From Pseudomonadales bacterium (lineage in GTDB: Bacteria; Pseudomonadota; Gammaproteobacteria; Pseudomonadales; Azotimanducaceae): DNA of 64,000 nucleotides. Positions 25,781 through 35,220 of the stretch are shown here, one piece after another; within the stretch, counting starts at the first letter, position 1; each line of letters starts with the position of its first letter. Where the stretch lies: positions 1-64,000 of the forward strand of contig JANQPF010000003.1 of the NCBI GenBank assembly GCA_028285415.1, in the 5' to 3' direction. Made by a program: the position numbers and the translations under genes. The notes beneath the pieces were generated by a model. The model was not told the DNA's origin, did not search any database, and saw only the letters and a list, made by a program, of their open reading frames with translations.

Positions 25781-26563
25781 TCAACGGTCACCGAACATAT
25801 CGCCGAGCCCGCCAAGCACTGAACCCTCACCTTTGGAGCCCCCGGGTGAGGCGGCCTGCATGATGCGTCCCGCGAGGCGGGAAAAAGGCAGGCTCTGCAG
25901 GTACACGGTACCCGTTCCCTTCAAGGTGGCGAGAAACAGACCTTCACCGCCGAAGATCATCGACTTCAGCCCACCGGCACGCTCGATGTCGTAGTCGATG
26001 CCCGGCGTGAAGGCGGCGATACAGCCGGTATCAACCCGCAGGGTCTCGTTGTTGAGCTCACGCTTGATGACCGTGCCACCGACGTGGATGAACGCTTTAC
26101 CGTCACCTTTCAGACGCTGCAGGATGAAACCTTCGCCACCAAAGAAACCTGCACCCAGACGGCGGTGGAAGTCGATGTTCAGACTCGTGCCGAAAGCCGC
26201 GCAGAGAAAAGCATCCTTCTGACAAACAAGCTCACCACCAATTTCCGCCATGTCGACGGGAATGATCTTGCCAGGGTACGGCGCGGCAAAGGCAACACGT
26301 TTCTTGCCCGCTCCACGGTTGGAAAAGTGTGTCATGAAGATGGATTCGCCGGTCAGCACACGTTTGCCGACGTTGAAAATGGAATCGAGCACGCCGCCGT
26401 CGGGATTGGATCCGTCCCCCATCTTGGTTTCGAACGCAATTCCGTCTTCCATGTAGTTCATGGCGCCTGCCTCGGCGATGACAACTTCTTCGGGGTCGAG
26501 CTCCACTTCGACGATCTGCATGTCGTCGCCAAAGATCTCGTAGTCCACCTCGTGACAGATCAT
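25781..26563 (-). CDS. AIM24/TIGR00266 family protein
   Basis: 260 residues from ATG 26563, with AAGGA upstream. The sequence has the repeated beta structure of the family: [74 protein letters not shown]. Close relatives share the TRAP-like fold of AIM24. The biochemical role is unknown. It stands alone between convergent and divergent neighbours. Confidence 0.88.
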   Translation of the reverse strand: MICHEVDYEIFGDDMQIVEVELDPEEVVIAEAGAMNYMEDGIAFETKMGDGSNPDGGVLDSIFNVGKRVLTGESIFMTHFSNRGAGKKRVAFAAPYPGKIIPVDMAEIGGELVCQKDAFLCAAFGTSLNIDFHRRLGAGFFGGEGFILQRLKGDGKAFIHVGGTVIKRELNNETLRVDTGCIAAFTPGIDYDIERAGGLKSMIFGGEGLFLATLKGTGTVYLQSLPFSRLAGRIMQAASPGGSKGEGSVLGGLGDMFGDR

Positions 26564-26662
26564 GATCGTTCCTTGTGTTGTGTTTTCTGCATTGTGGACA
26601 GCTCTGCAATCTCTGCCAAGGCACAGTTGCCGCAACGGCAGCTATTCGCCTAATCTCCCGCC

Positions 26663-27283
26663 ATGCCTGAACTCATCCCCAGCCGCGACGTGACCCACGC
26701 CGCTGGATCTTTCAGCGTGTGGCTCGAGCAGCAGCAGACCGCCAGAGGCAGCGACGTGCCCTGCGGATCCTGCACCGCCTGCTGCGAATCCGGCTATTTT
26801 GTCCACATCACGCCTGAGGACGGCGACGCGCTTACCCACATTCCCGAAGCGCTGCTGTTCAAAGCGCCGGCGCGCCCTGCCGGCCACTACGTCATGGGCT
26901 TCGACGCGCGCGGCCGCTGCCCGATGCTGGAAGACGGGCAATGCGCCATCTATGAACATCGACCGCAAACCTGCCGGGATTTCGACTGTCGAGTATTTGC
27001 CGCGACGGGGATTGCTGCGGGCGGCGACGACAAAATCCGCGTCAACGCCCGGGCCGGGCAATGGCAGTTCTCATTGACCGACGCCGAGCAGATAGAGCTC
27101 AGTCAGATGCAGCGGGTCGGCGCCTGGCTCCTGGCTCAACCCGACGCGCCCAGCAACGGCACCCAGCTTGCGCTCCTGAGCCTCGAACTCTGGGGTGATC
27201 TCGTCGACGCCGGGGACTTCAGTACGGAGGTGCTGCGCGCAGCACTGACGCGGCGCATCCAGCAGCGTGGATCACGCCCTTAA
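26663..27283 (+). CDS. YkgJ-family cysteine cluster protein
   Basis: 206 residues. CGSCTACC begins near residue 34, followed by CPMLEDGQCAIYEHRPQTCRDFDCR, giving the eight-cysteine pattern of the YkgJ/UPF0153 family thought to bind zinc or an Fe-S cluster. The C-terminal half is helical. Function unknown. Its 3' end overlaps the convergent HEAT-repeat gene by 12 bases. Confidence 0.88.
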   Translation: MPELIPSRDVTHAAGSFSVWLEQQQTARGSDVPCGSCTACCESGYFVHITPEDGDALTHIPEALLFKAPARPAGHYVMGFDARGRCPMLEDGQCAIYEHRPQTCRDFDCRVFAATGIAAGGDDKIRVNARAGQWQFSLTDAEQIELSQMQRVGAWLLAQPDAPSNGTQLALLSLELWGDLVDAGDFSTEVLRAALTRRIQQRGSRP

Positions 27284-28405
27284 CTCGAACGACCGTTTGC
27301 CGCGGCTGACGCCGTTGACGACCAGCTCCACATAATGAGTGCCGGGATAGAGCACGCGCGTTGTCATGGGTTTGAACCTGATGCGCTTGCTGATTGCGAG
27401 CTCCTCACCTGGGCCAAGCTCGGCGTCTTTGACTTTGAAGACTTTAGCCGCGTGACGGCCGTTGGCCTTGAGGAACCCAACCTTCAAAGCGACTTTGAGT
27501 TTCTGTGACTTTGCCGACGTCAGCGTCGACTGCCAGGTCAGCGCATCACCCACCTTCACCTCCGTGCTCACCTCAATGTCACGCAGTCGAAACTTCGGGT
27601 CGAGCGGATAACCAACGAGCTCGAGAGCGGCAGGGTCGTCCGCGCTCAAGAGCGTCCTGAGCGCATGGCGGGTCATCCATTCGAGCTCCTGCTCGTCCTG
27701 GCGGCCTTGTTCCGCCCAGCCTTGCAGCGTCTTCAGAACGGCGCCCGGTTCAATTCTCGTCAGGTCATTCAGATTATTCGCGACAGACCGGGTTACGTAA
27801 CGCGTTGGATCCGCATGCAGATTATCGAGCACGGCAAGGACGTCGGCTGCCGGGAGCACCACCCGCGCGGCCCACGGCAGGAAAGGCCTGATACCCTCTG
27901 ATGCCAGACGCCGTACGTGGTAGTTGTCATCGCGCGACCATTCACGGACCCGCGCCATCGTCTCATCGGGAAAGGACAACAGGAACGGCCTGATGGCGCT
28001 TTCCGAGGAAAAGCGCTTGGTCGCCTCCCGCAGAAAATCCAGCGACGCGGCGAGCTGTTCCGCGTTGCAGCCATACCTCGCGACGTACTCACCCGGAACC
28101 ACCCAGATGAAACGGCCAAAATCGTCATCATTCAACGTGGGATCGAGCGGCGCGGGCAGAGCTGTCTGCCAGATTTCCCGGGCCGCATCCAATTCTGGCG
28201 GCAGGTGCCGGTGGGCGGTCTCCACCATCCAATTGATGCGTTCCTTGAGCTCCAGATCGGGAAAGGCGGCCAGCACCTCTCGCTCGAAATCCTGCCGTGC
28301 AAACGCCGGATACGCTGAATTCAGCGCGGCACCAAGCTCGGCCACGGTCTGCGGATTGAAAAGATCGTCCTTCAGCGAAAAGGACGTTTCTGCCTTGATG
28401 CTCAT
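27272..28405 (-). CDS. DNA alkylation repair (AlkD-like HEAT-repeat) protein
   Basis: 377 residues from ATG 28405 behind GGAGGG. Helical HEAT-like repeats fill residues ~20-250 (REWSRDDNYHVRRLASEGIRPFLPW; RYVTRSVANNLNDLTRIEP), as in AlkC/AlkD DNA glycosylase relatives. The last ~110 residues look like a beta-sandwich (AELGPGEELAISKRIRFKPMTTR) seen in some members. A role in removing alkylated bases is inferred from the family; catalytic residues were not checked. It is only four bases from the upstream peroxidase gene. Confidence 0.75.
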   Translation of the reverse strand: MSIKAETSFSLKDDLFNPQTVAELGAALNSAYPAFARQDFEREVLAAFPDLELKERINWMVETAHRHLPPELDAAREIWQTALPAPLDPTLNDDDFGRFIWVVPGEYVARYGCNAEQLAASLDFLREATKRFSSESAIRPFLLSFPDETMARVREWSRDDNYHVRRLASEGIRPFLPWAARVVLPAADVLAVLDNLHADPTRYVTRSVANNLNDLTRIEPGAVLKTLQGWAEQGRQDEQELEWMTRHALRTLLSADDPAALELVGYPLDPKFRLRDIEVSTEVKVGDALTWQSTLTSAKSQKLKVALKVGFLKANGRHAAKVFKVKDAELGPGEELAISKRIRFKPMTTRVLYPGTHYVELVVNGVSRGKRSFELRA

Positions 28406-28409
28406 GTGT

Positions 28410-29609
28410 TCACCCTCCGTGCGTGGTGTCGCCAATCTGCACCGAGCGCGCGTCCGCCGCCAGCGCGGCGACGTTGTCGCCATTGAGCGCAGCCAGAAAC
28501 CCGAGCAGCGCCCGTCTTTCCTGCTCGTCCATATCGAGCGGCAATATCCAGGCGTCGAGCTGCGGGTCTGCAGACCCGCCACGTTCGTAGTAGTCGATGA
28601 CCGCGGCCAGCGTCGGCAGCGAGCCGTCGTGCATATACGGCGCGGTGAGCGCAACGTTGCGCAGGCTCGGCACCCGATAACGCCAGCGATCACGGTCGCG
28701 CCCCGTGCGCTCCGCGAGGCCATCATCGCTCTCCCGCTCTACCTCAACCGGTTCAGCAAGTGGAATGGTGACGCCAGGTGCAATCTGCATCGACCGGGTA
28801 CGTTCGCGATTGGCAGCCTGATACCCGATGCCCGTATTGTAGTAACCATGGTCGGTGAAGAGGGCGGCCTCGCGACCCACCGCATGGCATGCTGCGCAGC
28901 CCTGCTCACGAAACACTCTGAAGCCCTGCTGCTCGAGTTCGTTCAGCGCATTCGCCTCACCGCCGAAAAACCAGCGGTCAAAGCGTGAGTTGCCGGAAAC
29001 CAGTGCCCGCTGATAGCTGGCAAGCGCATCGCCCAGATTGTCTGCGGTCAGCCCGTCGGCGTAGACCTCGGCAAACGCGTCAGCATAACCGCGTATGCCG
29101 GCCAGCCTTCTGACAACCGAACCCTGATCCGGATTTGCCATCTCGTTGATCGCGAGCAGCGGCGCCCAGATCTGCTGCTCGAGGGATGTTTCCCGTCCAT
29201 CGAAAAAAAGCTCCGGCAGATACACGACGTTGTAGAGCGCCGGTGCGTTGCGCTTGACCGAGCGGCCTTCCACGCCGACGGGCGTCGCCAACTCGTTCTG
29301 CGTAAACCCCTGTTCGGGGATGTGGCACATACCACATGACACCGTGCCGTTTACCGAAAGACGCCGGTCGAAAAACAGTTCGCGACCGAGCGCCAGCGCT
29401 TTTTCATCGATTGAATGGACAGACGGCGGCAGCCCCAGCGGCGTCGCCCGGTCGGTGAGCTGTATGGGGATTCCCGGGGTCAGGTCCAGCGCTTCGCTAC
29501 GGGTCTCGAAATCTTTGCGATCATAACCTTCCCGATAGTCGCCGCTGCCGACAGCTCCGGCCAGCAGCCACAGAAGAAGATGGGTATGGATGACGCGGAG
29601 TGTTAGCAT
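28410..29609 (-). CDS. MauG/cytochrome c peroxidase-like dihaem protein
   Basis: 399 residues with an N-terminal signal (MLTLRVIHTHLLLWLLAGAVGSG). Two haem c sites are visible: CGMCH at 92-96 and CAACH at 238-242. The RVPSLRNVALTAPYMHDGSL region is typical of the bacterial CCP/MauG family. It acts in the periplasm, where MauG-type proteins oxidise a partner during cofactor maturation. It is divergent from the methanethiol oxidase gene, with 38 bases between starts. A mauG-like gene beside mtoX and senC is the known mto arrangement, so it may help mature MtoX. Confidence 0.92.
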   Translation of the reverse strand: MLTLRVIHTHLLLWLLAGAVGSGDYREGYDRKDFETRSEALDLTPGIPIQLTDRATPLGLPPSVHSIDEKALALGRELFFDRRLSVNGTVSCGMCHIPEQGFTQNELATPVGVEGRSVKRNAPALYNVVYLPELFFDGRETSLEQQIWAPLLAINEMANPDQGSVVRRLAGIRGYADAFAEVYADGLTADNLGDALASYQRALVSGNSRFDRWFFGGEANALNELEQQGFRVFREQGCAACHAVGREAALFTDHGYYNTGIGYQAANRERTRSMQIAPGVTIPLAEPVEVERESDDGLAERTGRDRDRWRYRVPSLRNVALTAPYMHDGSLPTLAAVIDYYERGGSADPQLDAWILPLDMDEQERRALLGFLAALNGDNVAALAADARSVQIGDTTHGG

Positions 29610-29647
29610 CGGGGCACGGCTGGATTCAATCTCAAGGGGATAGAGAC

Positions 29648-31006
29648 ATGATGATACCGCGCCTGACTCGGGCTGCAGCCCTTTCCGCGCTCGCTCTGAT
29701 TCTGTTTGCGCCAAACGCGCTCGCCGACGAAACCTGCATGTCGCCGTATATGGCGAAGATTGTTGGCCAGGAAGACTACATCTACATCTGGACACTCGGC
29801 ATCGAGGGGGTGGGTGACGGCGAGGACAAGCTGGTGACAGTCGACGTCAATCCGGACTCCGAGAGCTACGCGCAGGTTGTCCACAGCGTGTCGGTTGGCG
29901 GGAGAAACGAAGCACACCACTCGGGTCTTTCCGACGACCGGCGCTATCTGTGGGCGTCAGGCCTCGACACCAGCAAAATTTTCATTTTTGACGTACATAC
30001 CGATCCCGGCAAACCGCGCCTGCACAAGACCATCGACGACTTCGTGGCGAAATCGGGGGGCATCGTCGGGCCGCATACGAACTACGCGCTGCCAGGACGC
30101 ATGCTGCTCACGGGTCTGTCTAACAACCGCGACCACGGGGGCCGAACGGGCATGGTGGAGTACACCAACGCCGGCGAGTACATCACCACCCACTGGATGC
30201 CGACCGACGACAACCTGCAGGGTGCCGTCAAGTCCGGCAGCTACGCTGACGGCTACGGCTACGACGCACGCGCGCTGCCGCGCCGTAACGTGCTGGTGAC
30301 CTCCTCGTTCACGGGGTGGAACAACTACATGATGAACCTCGGCAAGATGATGGCGGACGCGGAAGCCATGAAGCGCTTCGGCAACACCGTCGTCATCTGG
30401 GATCTGCATACGCGCAAGCCGAAGAAGATTCTGGACGTCCCCGGAGCGCCGCTGGAGATTCGCTGTGCCTGGGGTTCGCGCAGCAATTACTGCTTCACCT
30501 CAACGGCGCTGACTTCGAAGATCTGGCTGATATACGAAGACGACACGGGCGACTGGCACGCCAAGGCCGTCGCTGACATCGGCGACGCCAGCAAAATCCC
30601 GCTGCCGGTGGACATTTCCATTTCTGCAGACGACAACCATCTGTGGGTCAACACCTGGAACGATGGCAAGGTCCGGCTTTACGACACGACCAACCCACAC
30701 GCGCCCACGCAGGTCTTCGAGCACCAGATTGGCGAGCAGGTCAACATGGTTTCCCAGAGCTGGGACGGAGAGCGCGTCTATTTCACCTCCTCGCTCCTCG
30801 CCAACTGGGATAAAACCGAAAGCACCGGTGGAGATCTACAATATTTCAAGCTCTACGGCTGGGACGGAGAGAAGCTGTCACCCCGCTTCCATCTCGACTT
30901 CATCGAGCTCGGGCTCGGCGCGCCGCATCAGATGCGTTTTGGCGCATACGCGCTCTACGGCCTGACGCCACCCGCGCGCGACGCTGCCGCTGCTGATGCC
31001 CGATAG
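29648..31006 (+). CDS. mtoX: methanethiol oxidase (SBP56/selenium-binding protein family)
   Basis: 452 residues from ATG 29648 (AAGGGG upstream), with a signal peptide ending near ALADE. The mature part begins TCMSPYMAKIVG and shows the propeller repeats of SBP56: DYIYIWTLGIEGVG, NEAHHSGLSDDRRYLW, VGPHTNYALPGRML, GLGAPHQMRFG. In Hyphomicrobium, MtoX is a periplasmic copper enzyme that oxidises methanethiol to formaldehyde, H2S and H2O2. The downstream SCO gene (overlapping 11 bases) and the divergent dihaem gene match that cluster. 'Selenium-binding' is a family name only. Confidence 0.92.
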   Translation: MMIPRLTRAAALSALALILFAPNALADETCMSPYMAKIVGQEDYIYIWTLGIEGVGDGEDKLVTVDVNPDSESYAQVVHSVSVGGRNEAHHSGLSDDRRYLWASGLDTSKIFIFDVHTDPGKPRLHKTIDDFVAKSGGIVGPHTNYALPGRMLLTGLSNNRDHGGRTGMVEYTNAGEYITTHWMPTDDNLQGAVKSGSYADGYGYDARALPRRNVLVTSSFTGWNNYMMNLGKMMADAEAMKRFGNTVVIWDLHTRKPKKILDVPGAPLEIRCAWGSRSNYCFTSTALTSKIWLIYEDDTGDWHAKAVADIGDASKIPLPVDISISADDNHLWVNTWNDGKVRLYDTTNPHAPTQVFEHQIGEQVNMVSQSWDGERVYFTSSLLANWDKTESTGGDLQYFKLYGWDGEKLSPRFHLDFIELGLGAPHQMRFGAYALYGLTPPARDAAAADAR

Positions 31007-31685
31007 GCGGCTGATACTGTGCGGCCTGGTGCTCATGAGCACCGTCCTCCAGGCCGCACCCCATGACCACCCGGAGCCGGTGGTGCTCGCGCCCGGTTAC
31101 TCGGCGCTCGAGTTCGTTCCACCGCAGCCCGGTACCTACCAGCTGCCACCGCTGGGCAGCGCCGCGGACGGCGAGGTCCTCGACAGCAGCGGGCAATCGC
31201 GCCGCCTGCACGACTATCTGGGTGACAAAATCACCGTGCTCAGCTTCATTTTCACGCGCTGCAACGACGTTAACGGGTGTCCGCTGGCAACCTTCGTCAT
31301 GAAAGGGGTACAGCAGACCGTCATGGCGGTTCCAGCGCTCAAGAACAACGTGCGCGTCGTGAGCTTCAGCTTCGATCCTGCCTACGATACACCCGAGGTA
31401 CTGCGATCCTACGGCGAACACTTCAGGGATCCCGGTTTCGACTGGCAGTTCCTCACCACGGCGGGCGACGCTGAGCTTGCAGCCATTCTTGATGCGTACG
31501 GGCAATGGGTCATCAAGGACTATGACAGCGAAGGCAACTTCCTCGGCACCATGTCCCACGTGCTACGCGTCTACCTGATCGATCGCGACAAACGCATCCG
31601 CAATATCTACAGCACGTCGTATCTACACGCTGACACCCTTCGCAGCGACATCGCCACGCTTCTCCAGGAGACCGGCAAGCCTTAG
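30996..31685 (+). CDS. SCO1/SenC-family copper chaperone
   Basis: 229 residues, signal peptide at the N-terminus (LILCGLVLMSTVLQA). The thioredoxin-like fold has Cys89 and Cys95 in RCNDVNGCPL, a CxxxxxC spacing instead of the CxxxC of classic Sco1, and a copper histidine at His188 (MSHVLRVYLID). It should deliver copper or reduce thiols in the periplasm. The gene overlaps mtoX by 11 bases, so the likely client is MtoX rather than cytochrome oxidase. Confidence 0.9.
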   Translation: MPDRRLILCGLVLMSTVLQAAPHDHPEPVVLAPGYSALEFVPPQPGTYQLPPLGSAADGEVLDSSGQSRRLHDYLGDKITVLSFIFTRCNDVNGCPLATFVMKGVQQTVMAVPALKNNVRVVSFSFDPAYDTPEVLRSYGEHFRDPGFDWQFLTTAGDAELAAILDAYGQWVIKDYDSEGNFLGTMSHVLRVYLIDRDKRIRNIYSTSYLHADTLRSDIATLLQETGKP

Positions 31686-31713
31686 ACTCGAAAAACGACG
31701 ACAAGAGGTCAAT

Positions 31714-33858
31714 GTGCAGGGTCCATTCCCGGCCTATCGAGGTGACGCGCCCTACGTATTCGTGTGCTATGCACACGAGGACAGCACAACCGTGTACGCC
31801 GACATGGCGTGGCTTGAGGAAGAAGGCGTCAATCTCTGGTACGACGAAGGCATTACCGCCGGCAGCGAGTGGACCGAGGACATTGCCGGCGCAATCAACA
31901 ACTGCACCCATGTGCTGTACTTCGTTTCCGCGTCGTCGGTCCGCTCGCGCCATTGCCGTAACGAAGTTCAGTACGCAATCGAGCATGACAAAGCGGTGCT
32001 TTGCGTGTACCTCGAGCCGACCGATCTGCCCGACGGTCTGCAACTGTCCATTGGACTGTCCCAGGCACTCGCACGATACGACCTGAGCGATGCAGATTAC
32101 CGAGGCAAGGTATTCGCCGGGCTCGCCAGACCGGGAGCAACGGCGCTCAAACCGCGCGCACGACGGCAACGATGGCTTGCGCCCTCGGCGGTGCTGGCGT
32201 GCGTTGTGGCGATTGTCGTCGCCATGGGCTTCTGGCGCGAGCCTGACAACGCCCCGGATCCCAACTCGATCGGCGTGTTGCCCCTCGAGTATCGCGGGCC
32301 CGACTCCTCTGACGATTACTTTGCCGACGGCCTGACCGATGAGCTCATCATTGCGCTCGCACGCAATCCCGAGCTACGCGTGGCGCCGCGGTTGTCTTCG
32401 TTCTACTTCAAAGACCGCAGCGCCAGCCTTGACGAGATCGGCCGCTCGCTGCAGGTGCGCTATCTGCTGGAAGGCAACGTATTGCGCACGTCCGGGGACT
32501 TCCGCATCAGCCTGCGGCTGATTGACGTGAAGAACGGCTCGTCGGTCTGGCAGGAAACCTACAGCCGCGACGCCCAGGCAATCTTTGCCGTGCAGAACGA
32601 CATCGCCGGGGCGGTCACGCGCTCTGTGCTGCCTGACGCCGTTGCTCCCGCCGACAGCGGCATTTCCACGCGTTCCACGGTGGCATTCGACCACTATCTG
32701 AAAGGGCGCGCGCTGTTGCGCACCGGTCGGTCGGCAGCAGCCTACCAGGCGGCGCTCGAGGAGTTCGACACGGCGATCCGGATTGATGCAAACTTTGCGG
32801 AAGCATACGCCGCACGCTGTAAAACCTATCTGTCGAGGTATCGGCGGTTGCACGACGACGCCGATTTTACTGAAGCGGAAGCGGCCTGCTTCCGCGCGCT
32901 GACCCTGCAGGACCGGTCACACCCGACCTGGCAGGTGCACGCCGCGCTTGGCGAGCTTTACCGGGTAGCCGGCCGTCAGGACAAGGCCATCGCGGAGCTC
33001 AGCATGGCCAATACCATCCATCCCAATTCACCGGAGGTTCTGCGATACCTCGGCGCTGCCCTCGCTGCGTCCGGTGACGTCGACGGCGCAGAAACGACCC
33101 TGCGTCACGCCATTGCAATAGATCCCTCGGACTGGGAGACACGCACGGCGCTTGCTGCCGTCTACTACGACCAACATCGCTACGAGGAATCCGCCGCCGT
33201 TCATCAGCAGGTGCTCGACGTCGCCCCGGAGTACACGAACGCCCTCCTCGGCATCGGCTCAGCCAGGTACATGCTTGGCGATCGGGAAGGTGCCAGCGAG
33301 GCGTGGATCAAAGTGGAGCAGTCCAACCTGCCCATCGCAAAAACGACGCTCGCCACGCTGCACAGCAATCTGGGGACCAGCTATTACTACGACGGGGATT
33401 TCGAAAGCGCCGTCGAAAGCCAGACCCGTGCAACGCAGCTGGCCCCGAACGCCCACGAGTTCTGGGGGCGTCTCGCCGAGTCTCAACGGGGCGCGGGACA
33501 TCCCGACGAGGAGAAAGCGGCCTACGAGCGCGCCATCGCCATTGCGCAGCAGACGTTGCTGGTAAATCCGAACGATTGGGAGACGCAGGGGCTGCTGGCG
33601 ATTTACCTGGCCTTCAGCGGCCTCGACGGCGCTACCGATCATGCTGAGCGTATGCTTGCGATCGACCCGGACAACCCAACCGCACACTATTTTGCGGCGC
33701 TGGTGAGCTACGCTCTGCACAACTACGATGCGGCGCTCGCTTCGCTCAACCAGGCGGTAAGCCTCGGCTTCAGCATGGAGATGATCAGGCAGGATCCCGA
33801 CCTCAAAGATCTGGCAGCGCAGCTGCCGGAGCAGTTTGCGGCGATTTTTCAGGACTGA
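31714..33858 (+). CDS. TIR-membrane-TolB-like-TPR protein
   Basis: 714 residues, GTG start with GAGG upstream. Residues ~10-135 form a TIR domain (YVFVCYAHEDS, LWYDEGITAGSEWTEDIAGAI, HCRNEVQYA with Glu84 at the NADase position). A single membrane helix spans ~154-174. A TolB-like/adenylyl-cyclase-associated region (SIGVLPLEYRG to NDIAGAVTRSVL) covers ~184-305, and TPR repeats fill ~330-700. This layout is known for bacterial signalling proteins of unknown output. It ends 23 bases before a convergent winged-helix regulator with the same TolB-like segment. Confidence 0.88.
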   Translation: MQGPFPAYRGDAPYVFVCYAHEDSTTVYADMAWLEEEGVNLWYDEGITAGSEWTEDIAGAINNCTHVLYFVSASSVRSRHCRNEVQYAIEHDKAVLCVYLEPTDLPDGLQLSIGLSQALARYDLSDADYRGKVFAGLARPGATALKPRARRQRWLAPSAVLACVVAIVVAMGFWREPDNAPDPNSIGVLPLEYRGPDSSDDYFADGLTDELIIALARNPELRVAPRLSSFYFKDRSASLDEIGRSLQVRYLLEGNVLRTSGDFRISLRLIDVKNGSSVWQETYSRDAQAIFAVQNDIAGAVTRSVLPDAVAPADSGISTRSTVAFDHYLKGRALLRTGRSAAAYQAALEEFDTAIRIDANFAEAYAARCKTYLSRYRRLHDDADFTEAEAACFRALTLQDRSHPTWQVHAALGELYRVAGRQDKAIAELSMANTIHPNSPEVLRYLGAALAASGDVDGAETTLRHAIAIDPSDWETRTALAAVYYDQHRYEESAAVHQQVLDVAPEYTNALLGIGSARYMLGDREGASEAWIKVEQSNLPIAKTTLATLHSNLGTSYYYDGDFESAVESQTRATQLAPNAHEFWGRLAESQRGAGHPDEEKAAYERAIAIAQQTLLVNPNDWETQGLLAIYLAFSGLDGATDHAERMLAIDPDNPTAHYFAALVSYALHNYDAALASLNQAVSLGFSMEMIRQDPDLKDLAAQLPEQFAAIFQD

Positions 33859-33881
33859 TCGGGTGCGCCCGTCCTCCCGTC

Positions 33882-34697
33882 TCAGGTGGCGCGGCGCTGC
33901 AACTCCCGCTCGTCCCGCAGGCTTGTGAGACTGACCCGTTGAATGGACGACGCGCGCGGACCTTTGCGTCCACCCATCTTGTCAAAGAGCCCAGTGACGA
34001 TGGCTACGGCCAGCTGAGTGTGCAGCTCGAATATCTGCGTCTCCTGCATATCAAACTTGGATGACCACAGCTGCCGCTCCGTCTCCACGTCACACAGCAC
34101 GGTTGTTATCCGCACGCGTCCATCCGCCACCATGAGCGAACCGGAAAGTACCGTTCGCGCGCCTACCCGGCCGCCTACTTCGAGATCGGTAAAACCGCTG
34201 CGCTGCACCCGGGCAGCGCGGTCGAGGCTGACCACCTGAGCACCGGACTGCATGAGATGGTGGCAAATCTCGAAGCTCAGTCCGTCGATCACGTAGGCAT
34301 CGTTGCCGCCGTCTGAATAATCGCGAAACGGCAGGACCGCAATCGGACTGATCTCTTCACTGTAATCGCTCGAATCCTTCAAGGGTGTCACCGGCGCAAT
34401 GAACTGGTAACCGAGCTTCGGCAACGTCTGGATGTAGATGGGGTTGCGGGCGTTGTCGCCAAGGACCCGTCGCAGGCGCCCGATGGATTGATGCAACGCG
34501 TTGTCGCCGACAACCTTACTGCGCCATGCCCGTCGCATGAGCGCCCGGGTTGTCACGAGATTCGGCGCACTGTCCACAAGATGTCTGAGCACCGCGTAAT
34601 CGCGCGGTTCAAGCCGATACAGTTCCCCATCCCGCACCACGCCATGCCGCCCGACATCGAGCTGGCATTCGCCGATTTTCATCAAGCGCGCTTCCAT
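33882..34697 (-). CDS. winged-helix (CadC/OmpR-type) regulator with TolB-like domain
   Basis: 271 residues from ATG 34697, GGAGG six bases upstream. The N-terminal ~100 residues are a Trans_reg_C winged helix (YRLEPRDYAVLRHLVDSAPNLVTTRALMRRAW, ALHQSIGRLRRVLGD). Residues ~115-230 resemble the TolB-like segment of the facing TIR protein (SPIAVLPFRDYSDGGNDAYVIDGL). There is no membrane helix, unlike CadC. It may sense through that domain and control neighbouring genes; an inverted repeat lies in its promoter region. Confidence 0.88.
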   Translation of the reverse strand: MEARLMKIGECQLDVGRHGVVRDGELYRLEPRDYAVLRHLVDSAPNLVTTRALMRRAWRSKVVGDNALHQSIGRLRRVLGDNARNPIYIQTLPKLGYQFIAPVTPLKDSSDYSEEISPIAVLPFRDYSDGGNDAYVIDGLSFEICHHLMQSGAQVVSLDRAARVQRSGFTDLEVGGRVGARTVLSGSLMVADGRVRITTVLCDVETERQLWSSKFDMQETQIFELHTQLAVAIVTGLFDKMGGRKGPRASSIQRVSLTSLRDERELQRRAT

Positions 34698-34745
34698 ATC
34701 CGTCCTCCCAACGTGTCGGATTGCGCCCTGGCAATCCGACGGCAA

Positions 34746-35220
34746 CGTCTTTTGTTTTTCTGATGCGACGCACCTTCTGACGTCAGTCTTATATAGCAGC
34801 GAAAGAGGCGGAAGGACAAGTCGCAGATATCAGCCCGCCTGGCGGGCGTGGCTTGCCAGTTCTCCGGAGGCACCAACATTCTTTCAATTTTTCAACCACT
34901 TAAGGCCACCGTCGGGGTATGGGTGGACGCAACCGCTGCCGACCTTCGACCGCAAGTCCGACTACTAATCTGTCATGAAAGCCCGGCATTCATCAGAAAA
35001 ACAAAAGAACTTTGGAAGGACTTCAGAAGGGACCGGGACGGATATTGAAGGTTCAGGCACGACGCGGTGTGCCGGGAATCAGACAAGGAGGCGGACATGT
35101 GGTACATCGGTTAAAGACAGTCATCTAGATTCTGGTGCGAGTGGGTCGATCCTTTCCGCCGCACCATGCAATGGCGTCGTCCAGGAATGGACGGCGCCTT
35201 TTTTTGTGCTCAGTTTTTTC
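34746..35220. other. 475-base intergenic stretch without a convincing gene
   Basis: On the minus side it holds the promoter region of the winged-helix gene: a TATATAAG -10-like box (34788-34795) directly next to the palindrome CTGACGTCAG (34777-34786). In the middle I see no coding frame with good codon pattern. On the plus side an AAGGAGG ribosome site precedes the tiny frame MWYIG-stop (35097-35114), and a strong intrinsic terminator follows. A small RNA or attenuated leader could be encoded here. Confidence 0.5.
35173..35205 (+). terminator. intrinsic terminator
   Basis: GGCGTCGTCCA pairs with TGGACGGCGCC (eleven pairs, one G-T) around a GGAA loop, followed by seven T. It is a textbook plus-strand terminator, although no normal gene ends there on that strand; it lies just past the end of the minus-strand enoyl-CoA hydratase gene. 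Confidence 0.85.

Noticed and set aside
29648-31006. Selenium-binding function of the SBP56 protein linked to the selenoprotein
   Set aside because: The name is historical; motifs and context fit a copper methanethiol oxidase, and the two loci are 14 kb apart.
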